Part shown: piece by piece, positions 43,070-52,278 of the stretch
Layout: each line of letters starts with the position of its first letter
Position numbering within the stretch: the first letter of the stretch is position 1
Assembly (NCBI RefSeq): GCF_900108515.1
Contig: NZ_FNWW01000007.1
Coordinates: 1-64,000, forward strand
From: Halobacillus karajensis
Lineage (GTDB): Bacteria; Bacillota; Bacilli; Bacillales; Halobacillaceae
Reading direction: 5' to 3'
DNA length: 64,000 nt
The notes under the pieces: model-generated
Told to the model about the DNA's origin: nothing
Seen by the model: the letters and a program-made list of their open reading frames with translations, nothing else
Databases searched by the model: none
Program-made: the position numbers and the translations under genes

Positions 43070-43150
43070 GGAGAGATTCCCGCGGGAGAAGGAGCGAGTC
43101 TTGCCAGTTCCCCCGCAGAAAAGGGAGTCTTCCCCAACCAATCTTAAACA
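43070..43150. repeat. GC-rich intergenic block resembling Bacillus GC-rich repeats
   Basis: Between fhuB and dapF lies a block with CCCGCGGGAGAAGGAGCGAG and a nearby CCCCCGCAGAAAAGGGAGTC. It resembles the GC-rich GACTCCCGCGGGA-type repeats common in intergenic Bacillus DNA. I recognise the style of sequence only; no second copy was seen in the window. Confidence 0.35.
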
Positions 43151-43193
43151 CTACTCTTGAACCAAATGGTCTCAAGGTCCAGCCTTTTCAAAA

Positions 43194-45218
43194 CTAGGCC
43201 GCACGCTTTTTCATCAACCATAGAAAGTAAGGAGCACCAATCAAAGCAACAAGAATCCCTGATGGAATTTCATTCGGTGCAAGCAATGTCCGACTGAACA
43301 AATCAGCCACCACGAGGAGCGCCCCTCCAATCAACATAGTGACAGGCAAAAGCTTCTGGTTCACATTGCCAACAAGCAGTCTTGCAAGGTGGGGAGCAAT
43401 AAGACCGACAAAACCGATCGAGCCGACCGCTGCCACACTACAGGCAGCAAGCAATGTGGCAATCAAGGCCATTTGAAACCTTACACTCACTACACGAAGG
43501 CCAAGGCCTTTCGCCGTATCATCTCCGAGGGATAATACATCCAGTGTCTTAATATAGAAGGCAAGGAGCGGAATAAAGAGCAGCACAGGCCAAATCAAGT
43601 ACTGGAGAAGTTCGCTCCATCCTTTTGCATAAGTCGTCCCTGATAGCCATGTCAACGCGGATGCGACACCTAGGTCCGACTGAACGACCATGATTTGAAT
43701 CAAGGCTGAACCGAATGCTGACATCCCGATTCCAAGCAGGGCTAACACGGTTGGCTGGAATTCAGCTTTGGCTCCGAGTGCCATGACAATAAGGAAGAAA
43801 ATCAAGGCACCAGCCATCGCCCCGACAGGAATCCAAATGGCCGAGACACTGAACCAGTACATCGTCATTAAGGCTCCCACACCGGCTCCAGAGGTGATCC
43901 CGATCACAGATGGATCGGCCAGCGGGTTTCGAAGCACCCCTTGAAAAATCAGCCCACTGACAGCGAGTACAGCCCCGCTAAACAAAGCAACAAGGGCACG
44001 CGGCAGTCTCAAATCGATGATCAAGCCACGGATGAAGTCGTTGACTTCTCCAAAGAAAGCATTGAAAGTGACAAGCGGCTCAAACCCATAATTTCCTGAA
44101 GCGAGACTGACGAGCAATGTGACAGTAATCATGAGGATTAAAACAGGGAGCAACTTTTTCATCGATAACGTAGCTGAATGCTTTCCAGCAAGAAGCGCAC
44201 CACCATCTTGACTGTTGCTTCTCTTCATCCGCATCACAAGCCAGATCAACCACGGGGATCCGACAAGGGCGGTAATTGCCCCAACAGGCAGCTCATTGAA
44301 GGATGGATCGATGACTCTTGCAAGAACATCTGCGAGCAGAAGAACATTTCCGCCCCAGAGAAAAGATCCTAGAATCAACAACAAATGTGAGCGATAGCCA
44401 ATTAATTTGATTAAGTGCGGAGCCACAAGACCAACGAAACCGATCGGCCCAACGATACTGACCGTCACACTTGTCAAAAGAACCGCTGCGATAATCGTCA
44501 CCACTTTGACCGTGCGTACATTTTGTCCGAGCGCTGTCGCCACATCATCCCCAAGCGTGAGCGTGTCCAATTTGCTTGAGAACATGAGGGTTACAAGGAT
44601 ACCGATGGCAATAACCGGAAGCGAAAAATTAACCCCGCCCCAGTCATTTTGGATCAACGTCCCTGATCCCCATAGAAATAGCCCCTGGGTTTCATTTTCA
44701 TAAAAGATCTGCAGGACTGAAGTCAGTGCAGAGAACAGGAAGGTTACGATCATTCCGGCAAGCACCATCCGGACAGGAGTAGCATCTGAGCCTCCGGACA
44801 ATACGTATACGAACAGAAACGTAAGAATCCCACCCAGAAAAGCCGTTAAAATCCCATTTCCGATCATAGCGGCAGGAAGGAAAATGGTGGTCACAACGAC
44901 AGCAAAGTATGTCCCTGAGTGAATCCCAAGGGTACTAGCTGAAGACAGCGGGTTCTTCGTGACCGTTTGTAAAATCACCCCGGATACCGCCAGTGCTCCA
45001 CCAGCGATAATGCCCATGACTGCCCGAGGCATCCTCAGCGTCCGGACCGTGTGATGCTGCAGCGTGTCCTGAGGGTTAACAATCGCTTCCACAACCGTCC
45101 CAAGTGGAATTTGCACATTTCCTTGGTTAATATGTATAAATGTTAAAAGACACAATAAGGCGGTCCCACCTCCAAAGGTGAGAACCGCAATCATTGTGTT
45201 CTTAAGTGTTGAATTCAT
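43194..45218 (-). CDS. Fused FecCD-type iron-siderophore permease (FhuB-like)
   Basis: A 674-aa protein made of two FecCD permease domains in one chain, as in FhuB. Each half carries RxPRAxxxxxxGAxLAVSGxxxQ-like motifs (LRMPRAVMGIIAGGALAVSG and LRLPRALVALFSGAVLAVSG), the coupling stretch DDxAxxLG and GFVGLxAPH. About 20 helices are expected. The start is set at 45218 for its spacing to AGTGAG; 45227 is possible. The solute-binding lipoprotein gene lies 15 bases upstream. No ATPase gene follows. Confidence 0.92.
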   Translation of the reverse strand: MNSTLKNTMIAVLTFGGGTALLCLLTFIHINQGNVQIPLGTVVEAIVNPQDTLQHHTVRTLRMPRAVMGIIAGGALAVSGVILQTVTKNPLSSASTLGIHSGTYFAVVVTTIFLPAAMIGNGILTAFLGGILTFLFVYVLSGGSDATPVRMVLAGMIVTFLFSALTSVLQIFYENETQGLFLWGSGTLIQNDWGGVNFSLPVIAIGILVTLMFSSKLDTLTLGDDVATALGQNVRTVKVVTIIAAVLLTSVTVSIVGPIGFVGLVAPHLIKLIGYRSHLLLILGSFLWGGNVLLLADVLARVIDPSFNELPVGAITALVGSPWLIWLVMRMKRSNSQDGGALLAGKHSATLSMKKLLPVLILMITVTLLVSLASGNYGFEPLVTFNAFFGEVNDFIRGLIIDLRLPRALVALFSGAVLAVSGLIFQGVLRNPLADPSVIGITSGAGVGALMTMYWFSVSAIWIPVGAMAGALIFFLIVMALGAKAEFQPTVLALLGIGMSAFGSALIQIMVVQSDLGVASALTWLSGTTYAKGWSELLQYLIWPVLLFIPLLAFYIKTLDVLSLGDDTAKGLGLRVVSVRFQMALIATLLAACSVAAVGSIGFVGLIAPHLARLLVGNVNQKLLPVTMLIGGALLVVADLFSRTLLAPNEIPSGILVALIGAPYFLWLMKKRAA

Positions 45219-45233
45219 ATCATCCACTCACTT

Positions 45234-46229
45234 TTAATTTTCTTGGAGAGCTGCGTTGACCACTTGTTCCGCCAACACTTCTGCTGACAATGGGCCTCCA
45301 AATGTCCACGCATCCCCAGGCATTTGATACGTACGGTCCTCCTGGACGAATGCCAGGTTCTCCCATACTGGATTTCCTGCCAGCTGCTCTTTGAAAATGT
45401 TATCCTCTTCCTGAACGATATAGAAAAGGTTGGAATCTTGATAATTCTGCAGCGCTTCTACGGTTGTTTCGGTATACCCGTAAACTTCCAGCTTCTCAGA
45501 CTCATAATCATTCTTCATTCCCATACGGTTCATAATTTGAGCCACCATGGAATTGTCTGTAAACAGACGTAATGTTGGGGTATCCTGCAGTGTGAACGCT
45601 TGGGTGATCACATAGTTCATCCCGTCTTTCCCGGCTTCCTCCAGGCGCTTTTGTTGTTCAGCAAACGTATCTTCCATGTCAGACAGCACTTGTTCCGCTT
45701 TATCTTCTTTATCAAAGATTTTCGCCATCGTATTAAATTCTTTCTCCATATTGGCAAACTGATCCTTGGCCGCCTCTTCCGAATAAGGAGAAAACATCAC
45801 GGTTGGGGCAATCCGCTCAAGGTCTTCTTGAATCGCTTCATGACGAAAATCAACACCGATAATCAAATCAGGGTTCAAACGTGAAATCGCCTCAAGATTC
45901 GGTTCCTGACGCGTTCCGACGTCTTCCACCTCTTCCCCGAACGGTATACCAACATTTACCCAATTGCTATACTGATCAAGGCCAGCCACTCCAACCGGCT
46001 CCATGCCTAGAGCCTGCATATTTTCTGCATAAGACCACTCAAGAACCACTACTTTCTCTGGCGTCCCTTCAATGGTCTGCTCCCCATTGGCATCTTCAAT
46101 CGTTACGGAACGTGACGCTTCCTCCTGACTTTCCTTCTCTTCATTCTCAGAACCTTCCTCAGATCCTCCACTGCACGCCGTAAGGACGACAAGTCCCAAC
46201 AGAAGCGCAAAAAGCCAAAATTTCTTCAT
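45234..46229 (-). CDS. Siderophore-binding lipoprotein (FhuD/YfiY-like)
   Basis: A 331-aa lipoprotein with lipobox LTAC, an acidic Ser/Glu linker and a periplasmic-binding type III fold (GTPEKVVVLEWSYAENMQAL, GTRQEPNLEAISRLNPDLII, AWTFGGPLSAEVLAEQVV). It should capture a ferric siderophore outside the membrane and deliver it to the fused permease. The upstream Fur box predicts expression under iron shortage. Confidence 0.93.
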   Translation of the reverse strand: MKKFWLFALLLGLVVLTACSGGSEEGSENEEKESQEEASRSVTIEDANGEQTIEGTPEKVVVLEWSYAENMQALGMEPVGVAGLDQYSNWVNVGIPFGEEVEDVGTRQEPNLEAISRLNPDLIIGVDFRHEAIQEDLERIAPTVMFSPYSEEAAKDQFANMEKEFNTMAKIFDKEDKAEQVLSDMEDTFAEQQKRLEEAGKDGMNYVITQAFTLQDTPTLRLFTDNSMVAQIMNRMGMKNDYESEKLEVYGYTETTVEALQNYQDSNLFYIVQEEDNIFKEQLAGNPVWENLAFVQEDRTYQMPGDAWTFGGPLSAEVLAEQVVNAALQEN

Positions 46230-46319
46230 GTATAACATCCTCTCATAACATTTCGTTTATGTAGAACCCTTGTCAGCAGTTTCCATCTTCATACCCTTAT
46301 TTAGAAAAACTCAACAACT

Positions 46320-46338
46320 GATAAAGATTCTCATTATC
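46320..46338 (-). promoter_or_regulatory. Fur box
   Basis: GATAAAGATTCTCATTATC matches 16 of 19 positions of the Fur consensus GATAATGATAATCATTATC and lies about 90 bp upstream of the siderophore-binding protein gene. A weaker match starts at 46378. Confidence 0.85.
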
Positions 46339-46438
46339 ACAACCACTATCCTACCTCAGACTCAATTTTCTGTCAATGATAAAGTTTCTCAATTACACAC
46401 ATTGAAAGAGATTCAGCCCTTCATAGACTGGATGGTTA

Positions 46439-47248
46439 CTATTGCAGCCAGTCATAAAAAATAAGACCTTCCCCAGACGCAAAGCCCTCCTTGCGTACGA
46501 TCTGTTTAAATACTTCCATCAATCCACCGTAAAAGTACCGGAGTAATTCTGTACGGATGATCCCTTTTTTATAAGCGAACACCGCCTGTTTAAAGGTCTT
46601 GTTAATCTCAACTATATAGTCTTCTACTGGACTTTGCATCTTCCATTGTTTGTATGCACTTTGCACCGTTCTCCATGCAGGCAGAACCTCTTCCGCAGCA
46701 ATAAAGGGCTGACACGTCTCTATAAATGAGGATGGAATGAACGATGGAAGGTACGAATGATCAAAAGGTACAACTTTACTAAAAGAAGTTTCCCCCTGTT
46801 TTTTCTTTGTTTCAGCTGCTGATTTAAGGGAGTGAGGCTTGTCCTCGCAAGGGGTTTCTAATTTCTGAGGGATGTTAGGAAGGATGTCACTAGGGGTGTC
46901 ATCAGAGGGTAAAAAAAGATCCTTTTGCGGGAGAAAAATAAGCAGGTTGCCACCTTGGCGTCCATTTGGCTTCTTAGTGGTTTCTTTTCTAATCAACCCT
47001 TCGTTCACTAAACACCGTAGCGCCCGGACGATCGTACTTTCACTCAATCCAGTACTTTTAACAATGGTCCCTCTTTTCGGAAAGGCTACACCGGGGAATT
47101 TTACCGCGTGTCTCCAAATATACGTGAGTACTTCCAGTGTTCCATCAGACAAGGCGGCTTTTCGTTTATACAAAAAACTGCGCACATGCTTGTCGAGCTC
47201 TTTTTTATCTTTAAACAGTTGTTTCTCACGAATTCCATTCATATCCAT
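46439..47248 (-). CDS. HTH-domain protein, replication-initiator-like, 269 aa
   Basis: Residues 30-110 form a winged helix (FPKRGTIVKSTGLSESTIVR, then RALRCLVNEGLIRKETTKKP) like those in plasmid-type replication initiators and some Bacillus chromosomal regulators. The middle is a low-complexity linker rich in Pro, Ser and Lys. The last 90 residues are helical. The ATG at 47248 follows AGGAG by about ten bases. I infer DNA binding only; the target is unknown. Confidence 0.7.
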   Translation of the reverse strand: MDMNGIREKQLFKDKKELDKHVRSFLYKRKAALSDGTLEVLTYIWRHAVKFPGVAFPKRGTIVKSTGLSESTIVRALRCLVNEGLIRKETTKKPNGRQGGNLLIFLPQKDLFLPSDDTPSDILPNIPQKLETPCEDKPHSLKSAAETKKKQGETSFSKVVPFDHSYLPSFIPSSFIETCQPFIAAEEVLPAWRTVQSAYKQWKMQSPVEDYIVEINKTFKQAVFAYKKGIIRTELLRYFYGGLMEVFKQIVRKEGFASGEGLIFYDWLQ

Positions 47249-47512
47249 ACTTCCCCAACTCCTGTTTGATGGTCTCAAACTATAATCGATAAAAATCAGA
47301 GTGTGGTGTCTATAGAAATGAATTTTTTCGTGTTCACCTTTAAACGCCTCCCATTCATCGAGAAGTTTGTTGGACGTTTAACCATTCAGAAAAACGGTAA
47401 CCCTAAAATTGTGAGCCTAATTATGAACATTTTGTGTCCAAAGTGAGAATTTTTTGTTACAATAGAATCAAAGAAAACGTTTACACTGAAACATCTAAAG
47501 GAGATGATTTTC

Positions 47513-47809
47513 ATGGGTGCTATTGTCATGTTCCTATTATTGGCTACGGTTGCTCCATTCTTATTCTTACAATCCCGAAAACCGGCATTTGCTGTCGTTC
47601 AATCGATTCTGCTCATCGGCATGTGGCTTTACTTTTTCCAAGTGATGATGTATTCAGATCCTGGTGTCTTCTCAGCCACATGGTCCATGTTCTATCTTGG
47701 TTTGATCGGCGCACATGTCGCCTGGGTGATGTTTATTGTCTCTACAGTGAAATCAAGCCCTGCATATCAAGACAGCTTAAACAAAGAAAAAGAAACGCTC
47801 CTTTCCTAA
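47513..47809 (+). CDS. Hypothetical three-helix membrane protein, 98 aa
   Basis: Three helices (IVMFLLLATVAPFLFL, VVQSILLIGMWLYFFQVMMY, MFYLGLIGAHVAWVMFIVST) and a charged C-terminus. AAAGGAG lies about eight bases before the ATG. It is convergent to the qox operon and ends inside a terminator hairpin. No family is recognised. Confidence 0.7.
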   Translation: MGAIVMFLLLATVAPFLFLQSRKPAFAVVQSILLIGMWLYFFQVMMYSDPGVFSATWSMFYLGLIGAHVAWVMFIVSTVKSSPAYQDSLNKEKETLLS

Positions 47810-47834
47810 TCGGGAAAGAAGCGTTTCTTTTTTT
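47790..47834. terminator. Bidirectional terminator at the end of the qox operon
   Basis: GAAACGCT-C-CTTTCC pairs with GGGAAAG-A-AGCGTTTC, followed by TTTTTTT. It overlaps the stop codon of the 47513 gene. Confidence 0.88.
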
Positions 47835-48039
47835 ATTGTTTCGGCTGCAGTTTGTACAACTGGATCATGGCTTGTACGAAACTAAGTCCAGTAATAATCA
47901 TAAGCACAAACTTAGGGTCATAAGTGGAATACAGCACACCGCCCAAGGAAAACGCCGTCAGTGCGATGCAAAGGATAAATCCGATTAAGTCTTTCCATGG
48001 CCAGCCGGCCTCTATAGGCATGTTTCGTTTCTGTTCCAT
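47833..48039 (-). CDS. Small membrane protein at the end of the qox operon, 68 aa
   Basis: Two helices (WKDLIGFILCIALTAFSLGGVLY and FVLMIITGLSFVQAMIQLYKL) follow a short polar N-terminus. The pattern, with a polar start and a Gln near the end of helix two, resembles a cut-down QoxD/CtaF subunit, and it follows qoxD by 21 bases. It could be an accessory oxidase subunit. GGGGGT precedes the ATG. Confidence 0.7.
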   Translation of the reverse strand: MEQKRNMPIEAGWPWKDLIGFILCIALTAFSLGGVLYSTYDPKFVLMIITGLSFVQAMIQLYKLQPKQ

Positions 48040-48060
48040 CCTCATAACCCCCGTTTGTCT

Positions 48061-48435
48061 TTAATGACCGCTGTGGTCTTGTTGCTCGTGTTGCTGTTCA
48101 TGCTGTTGTTCGCCGCCATCTCCACCATGGTTGTGGTCGAAACCAAAAGACATCGTGAAAAGGGAACCCGCAACAATAATTCCCGCTAACGCAAAGCCGT
48201 GGAACATCATGTTCCATGGAACATGTCCATTTCCACTCTCGGCTTCTGTCACGTGCATGAACATAAACAATTGTACACCCGCCTGCAATAAAGCCAGGAT
48301 CATAATGCCGATAATGACCCATCTGACAGGCAAGTCAGATCCAATAGCCGCCCATGCAGCAACTAATGTCATGGCTAATGACAAGATAAATCCAATGACA
48401 TGATTCATCGGGACGCGTTTATTTGAATGTGCCAT
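48061..48435 (-). CDS. qoxD: Quinol oxidase subunit IV with His-rich tail
   Basis: QoxD, 124 aa, with three helices (VIGFILSLAMTLVAAWAAIG, WVIIGIMILALLQAGVQLFMFMH, FHGFALAGIIVAGSLFTMSFG). The C-terminal tail, from HNHGGDGGEQQ to HSGH, is unusually rich in His and Gln and could bind metal. It is one base from qoxC. Confidence 0.93.
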   Translation of the reverse strand: MAHSNKRVPMNHVIGFILSLAMTLVAAWAAIGSDLPVRWVIIGIMILALLQAGVQLFMFMHVTEAESGNGHVPWNMMFHGFALAGIIVAGSLFTMSFGFDHNHGGDGGEQQHEQQHEQQDHSGH

Positions 48436-48436
48436 A

Positions 48437-49042
48437 TTAAATCACCATCCCTATCAGATAGACACTTGTGAAAATAAAGATCCAAATGACATCAAGGAAG
48501 TGCCAATATAAGCTGATAATAAAGAATTTACGGCTTGTGACGTTTGTCAGTCCACGCTGTTTAATTTGAATCAACAGCAGAATCGCCCAGCCAATTCCCA
48601 GGGTAACGTGTAAACCGTGGGTTCCGGCAAGGATAAAGAAACTTGACCAGAACGCACTGGACTGAATGGTAGCCCCTTCGTGAGCATAGTGAACAAATTC
48701 AAAGATTTCAAAACCAAGGAAGCCTAAACCTAAAGCTAAGGTAATGGCCATCCATATCGTCAAGCCTTTCACGGAGCCTCGACGCATTTCGTGAATTGCA
48801 AGCCCACAAGTGAAACTACTGGTTAGGAGCAAGAAAGTCATGACAAGGACGATGCCCGGCTCAAATAACTCACTAGGCAGCGGTGCATCAGCTGTACGCC
48901 CGAACAATACGGCATAGGTCGCAAACAAGGTAGAGAAGAGGACGACCTCGGCTCCTAGGAAGATCCAAAAGCCCATGATGCCCATCTGGCCTTCTTGGGT
49001 GCGATATTCTAATGGCCCTGTTTTCAGTTCTTCTGCAGCCAT
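48437..49042 (-). CDS. qoxC: Quinol oxidase subunit III
   Basis: QoxC, 201 aa, with five helices. FWIFLGAEVVLFSTLFATYAVLF and GTHGLHVTLGIGWAILLLIQI, then SLYWHFLDVIWIFIFTSVYL, are standard subunit III sequences. The ATG at 49042 follows GAGGGGG by seven bases and lies one base after qoxB. Confidence 0.95.
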   Translation of the reverse strand: MAAEELKTGPLEYRTQEGQMGIMGFWIFLGAEVVLFSTLFATYAVLFGRTADAPLPSELFEPGIVLVMTFLLLTSSFTCGLAIHEMRRGSVKGLTIWMAITLALGLGFLGFEIFEFVHYAHEGATIQSSAFWSSFFILAGTHGLHVTLGIGWAILLLIQIKQRGLTNVTSRKFFIISLYWHFLDVIWIFIFTSVYLIGMVI

Positions 49043-49043
49043 A

Positions 49044-50987
49044 TCATAACCCCCTCGCTTTTTTCTCAGTGCGTTTAATTTCATCGACCGGTACATAATA
49101 ACCATCGTCGTAATCGAAAGAACGACGGATCATCATAATGATTCCTCCGAGCAGTCCAAAGACCGCGACATACATCCATTCGAAGACAAGTCCGAAACTC
49201 GCGAGTCCAAGGAAGGCCATCATAATGAATGGCTGTCCCGTGTAGCTCGGCATGTGGATCGGTTTCACTTTAGATTCTTCATAGGTCGTCTTGCCTTCTT
49301 CTTTCATACGGACATATGGGTCGATTTCATCTACATACGGCACGGTAGCAAAATTGTAGTAAGGGACTGGAGTCGTCGTCGCCCACTCCAGTGTCCGTCC
49401 ATTGCCATTCCAGGAGTCTCCTGTGGTTTCACGCTCACTGTAACGGAAGCTGTAGTACACGTTGTAGACGAATACGATGAAACCAAGTCCCATACCAAAC
49501 GCCCCTACCGTAGAAATGACGTTCAACGGCAGCCACTCGACAACGTTTGTGATGAACAAACGGCGCGGCATTCCATCAAGACCAAGGAAGTACTGCGGGA
49601 AGAAGCAGACATGGAAGCCAAAGAAGAACAACCAGAAAGCCCACTTACCTAAGCGCTCATTCATCTTATGACCGAACATTTTCGGATACCAGAACACAAG
49701 ACCAGCGAAACAAGCGAATACAGTACCAGCGATCAGCACATAGTGGAAGTGCGCGATCAGGAAGTACGAGTTGTGGAACTGATAGTCCGCAGCCGCCATA
49801 CCGAGCATGACCCCTGTGACCCCACCAAGAATGAAACTCGGGATGAATGCCAAGGACCATAACATCGGTACAGTGAACTCGATTTTCGATTTATATAAAG
49901 TCGCCAGCCAGTTGAATATCTTCACTCCGGTCGGTACGGCGATCAACATCGTCGAAATGGAGAACACGGAGTTGACGAAAGCACCGGCGCCCATCGTAAA
50001 GAAGTGGTGCACCCATACTAAGAAACTAAGCAATGCAATGATGATCATGGACCATACCATCGCATGGTACCCAAACAAGCGTTTCTTTGCAAACGTTGCA
50101 ATGATTTCTGAGAAGATACCAAACGCTGGCAGGATAACGATATACACTTCCGGGTGGCCCCACATCCAGAAGAGGTTCGCCCACATCATCGGCAGCCCTT
50201 CCCCAGTTAATGTAAAGAACTGGGCACCGAAAATACGGTCAATCGTAAGTAAAGCAAGGGCCACTGTCAAAATCGGGAATGCGAAGACGATGATGAAACA
50301 AGTCACCAATGTCGACCATGTGAAGATCGGCATATGGAAAAGCTTCATTCCTGGAGCTCGCATTTTTAAAATCGTGACCATTAAGTTAATCCCTGTCGCT
50401 AACGTACCAATCCCTGACAGCTGCAGTCCCATCAAGTAAAAGTTCTGTCCTGGCCCAGGGCTCATCGCAGCTCCAGATAATGGTGTATAACTGGTCCATC
50501 CGGCCTCTGGAGAGCCTCCGATAACGAAAGAAATATTAAAGAGCGCCATTCCAAAGAAGAATGACCAGAAACTTAAGGCGTTTAAGTAGGGAAACGCAAA
50601 GTCACGCGCACCAATTTGCAATGGTACGATGATGTTCATTAAACCAATAAGAAACGGCATCGCCATGAAAATGATCATAATCGTACCGTGCGTCGTGAAA
50701 ATTTCATTATAGTGTTGCGAATTCAGGAATCCTAAATCAGGAAATGCTAACTGAACCCGCATCATCATGGCGTCCACGCCGCCACGGAATAACATAAGGA
50801 GGGCACTTAGGATATACATGACACCGATTTTTTTATGGTCAACGGTTGTCAACCATTCGCGCCAAAGCCATCCCCACTTTTTGAAATATGTCAAAAGGAA
50901 AAGGAGGGCGATTCCTACTAAGGCCATCGATACCATAGCGCCATAAATAATAGGTTCACCGGTGACTAAAATATCTGTAATGTGCAT
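49044..50987 (-). CDS. qoxB: Quinol oxidase subunit I (heme-copper)
   Basis: QoxB, 647 aa, the catalytic subunit that reduces oxygen to water and pumps protons. Heme and copper ligands are visible: FTTHGTIMIIFMAMP (low-spin heme His), WMWGHPEVYIVILPAFG (CuB His and cross-linked Tyr), VWVHHFFTMGAG (CuB His pair) and AHFHYVLIAG (heme ligands). It lies between qoxA and qoxC in a tight operon. Confidence 0.97.
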   Translation of the reverse strand: MHITDILVTGEPIIYGAMVSMALVGIALLFLLTYFKKWGWLWREWLTTVDHKKIGVMYILSALLMLFRGGVDAMMMRVQLAFPDLGFLNSQHYNEIFTTHGTIMIIFMAMPFLIGLMNIIVPLQIGARDFAFPYLNALSFWSFFFGMALFNISFVIGGSPEAGWTSYTPLSGAAMSPGPGQNFYLMGLQLSGIGTLATGINLMVTILKMRAPGMKLFHMPIFTWSTLVTCFIIVFAFPILTVALALLTIDRIFGAQFFTLTGEGLPMMWANLFWMWGHPEVYIVILPAFGIFSEIIATFAKKRLFGYHAMVWSMIIIALLSFLVWVHHFFTMGAGAFVNSVFSISTMLIAVPTGVKIFNWLATLYKSKIEFTVPMLWSLAFIPSFILGGVTGVMLGMAAADYQFHNSYFLIAHFHYVLIAGTVFACFAGLVFWYPKMFGHKMNERLGKWAFWLFFFGFHVCFFPQYFLGLDGMPRRLFITNVVEWLPLNVISTVGAFGMGLGFIVFVYNVYYSFRYSERETTGDSWNGNGRTLEWATTTPVPYYNFATVPYVDEIDPYVRMKEEGKTTYEESKVKPIHMPSYTGQPFIMMAFLGLASFGLVFEWMYVAVFGLLGGIIMMIRRSFDYDDGYYVPVDEIKRTEKKARGL

Positions 50988-51014
50988 GTCTTCACCTGCT
51001 TTCTTTTTTACGTT

Positions 51015-51962
51015 CTATTGAAAACTCTCTTGCTTATCAATTTCGTATAAATGAAGTTGATCTTTAAATTGTTCACGGTAGCGTTCAACAACGTAGCCCG
51101 CATCTTCTTTTGTATGGTGCTGAACGTATTCCAAGTGTGTGTTCGAAAAGGCTTCTTTGTCCGTTATTCCCGGCTGTAACAGCTCATCATAACGTTCTGC
51201 TGTCAGCTGGGGAGCCTCATTCTGAGTTTCTTCGACCCATGTTTGGAAGTCTTCTTCACTTTCTGCATGGACTTTGAAGGTTTGTTCAGCAAAACCTTCT
51301 CCGTTGAAGTTGGAGTTACGACCATCGTATGTTCCTGCTTCATCAGCTTGAAGATACAATTTCGTCATCATACCTGCCATGTTGTACTTTTGACCGCCCA
51401 GCGCCGGAATCCAAAGGGCTGACATCGAATCAGCAGAAGTTAAACGGAACTCAATTGGACGATCTGTCGGTATGTGTAAGTAGTTGACGGTTTCAATATC
51501 CTGTTCCGGATAACTGAAGAACCATTTCCAATCCGCTGAGGTCGCATAAACCACAAGTGGATCCTTCGCCTCTTCCCCTGCACCAGGCTCCGGCGGTTTT
51601 TCCAAATCAAACAATGTGGTTACGGTTGGAATCGATAAAAGAATAACAATGATGAACGGAATGACCGTCCAAACAACCTCAATGGCCGTATTCCCATGCA
51701 AGTTAGGATCATAGTCACTTTCTTTACGCCCCGGACGGTTCTCGCGGTATTTGATGATCATGTAGGCAAATAGAACAAATACAACAACAATGATCCCCAG
51801 CATGAACCAGAGCGAATAAACAATCAGGTCATATTGACTTTCAGCGACCGGCCCTTTCGGATCAAGCACAGTCATTTCTAATTGCCCGCACCCGCTTAAG
51901 AAAAGAATTAAGCCAAGTGGAAGCAATCCTAACCATCTATTTCGGAGATGTTTAGCTTTCAT
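51015..51962 (-). CDS. qoxA: Quinol oxidase subunit II lipoprotein
   Basis: QoxA, 315 aa, with lipobox LSGC, two helices and an outer cupredoxin domain. The CuA ligands (CxxxC and partner His) are absent: the corresponding loop reads SADSMSALWIPALGGQKYNM and later GEGFAEQTFKV. It therefore accepts electrons from menaquinol rather than cytochrome c. AGGAGGG precedes the ATG at 51962. It is the first gene of the operon. Confidence 0.95.
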   Translation of the reverse strand: MKAKHLRNRWLGLLPLGLILFLSGCGQLEMTVLDPKGPVAESQYDLIVYSLWFMLGIIVVVFVLFAYMIIKYRENRPGRKESDYDPNLHGNTAIEVVWTVIPFIIVILLSIPTVTTLFDLEKPPEPGAGEEAKDPLVVYATSADWKWFFSYPEQDIETVNYLHIPTDRPIEFRLTSADSMSALWIPALGGQKYNMAGMMTKLYLQADEAGTYDGRNSNFNGEGFAEQTFKVHAESEEDFQTWVEETQNEAPQLTAERYDELLQPGITDKEAFSNTHLEYVQHHTKEDAGYVVERYREQFKDQLHLYEIDKQESFQ

Positions 51963-52223
51963 TACTCTTAACCCTCCTATCAATCATTCATTTAATTAAG
52001 TATGAAACTTGCATACTACGTGATCAGGACTTGAATGATTATATCAGATTTTGAACAAATGCAAATACAAGTTCACAACTTTGTCATATATCGTTCACGA
52101 ACTTTTAATAAATCCGCCACATGATAGACGCTTTCAAGGAAAATACTAACAAATTAATAAAAATATTGCACCCTGACTAACGATTTCTATATCGAATAAT
52201 AAAATGAATTGTAAAAAAACGTA

Positions 52224-52260
52224 AAGACCTGGTCACCCAGTTCCTGGGTGACCAGGTCTT
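52224..52260. terminator. Strong terminator between the carnitine and qox operons
   Basis: A 17-bp perfect stem, AAGACCTGGTCACCCAG and its complement, has a TTC loop. A T-run follows on the minus strand, insulating qoxA from the carnitine genes. Confidence 0.93.
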
Positions 52261-52278
52261 ACATATTATACCAAACAG

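Noticed and set aside
42951-43175. 74-codon minus-strand ORF upstream of dapF
   Set aside because: Crosses a GC-rich intergenic block without an RBS and overlaps the dapF start.
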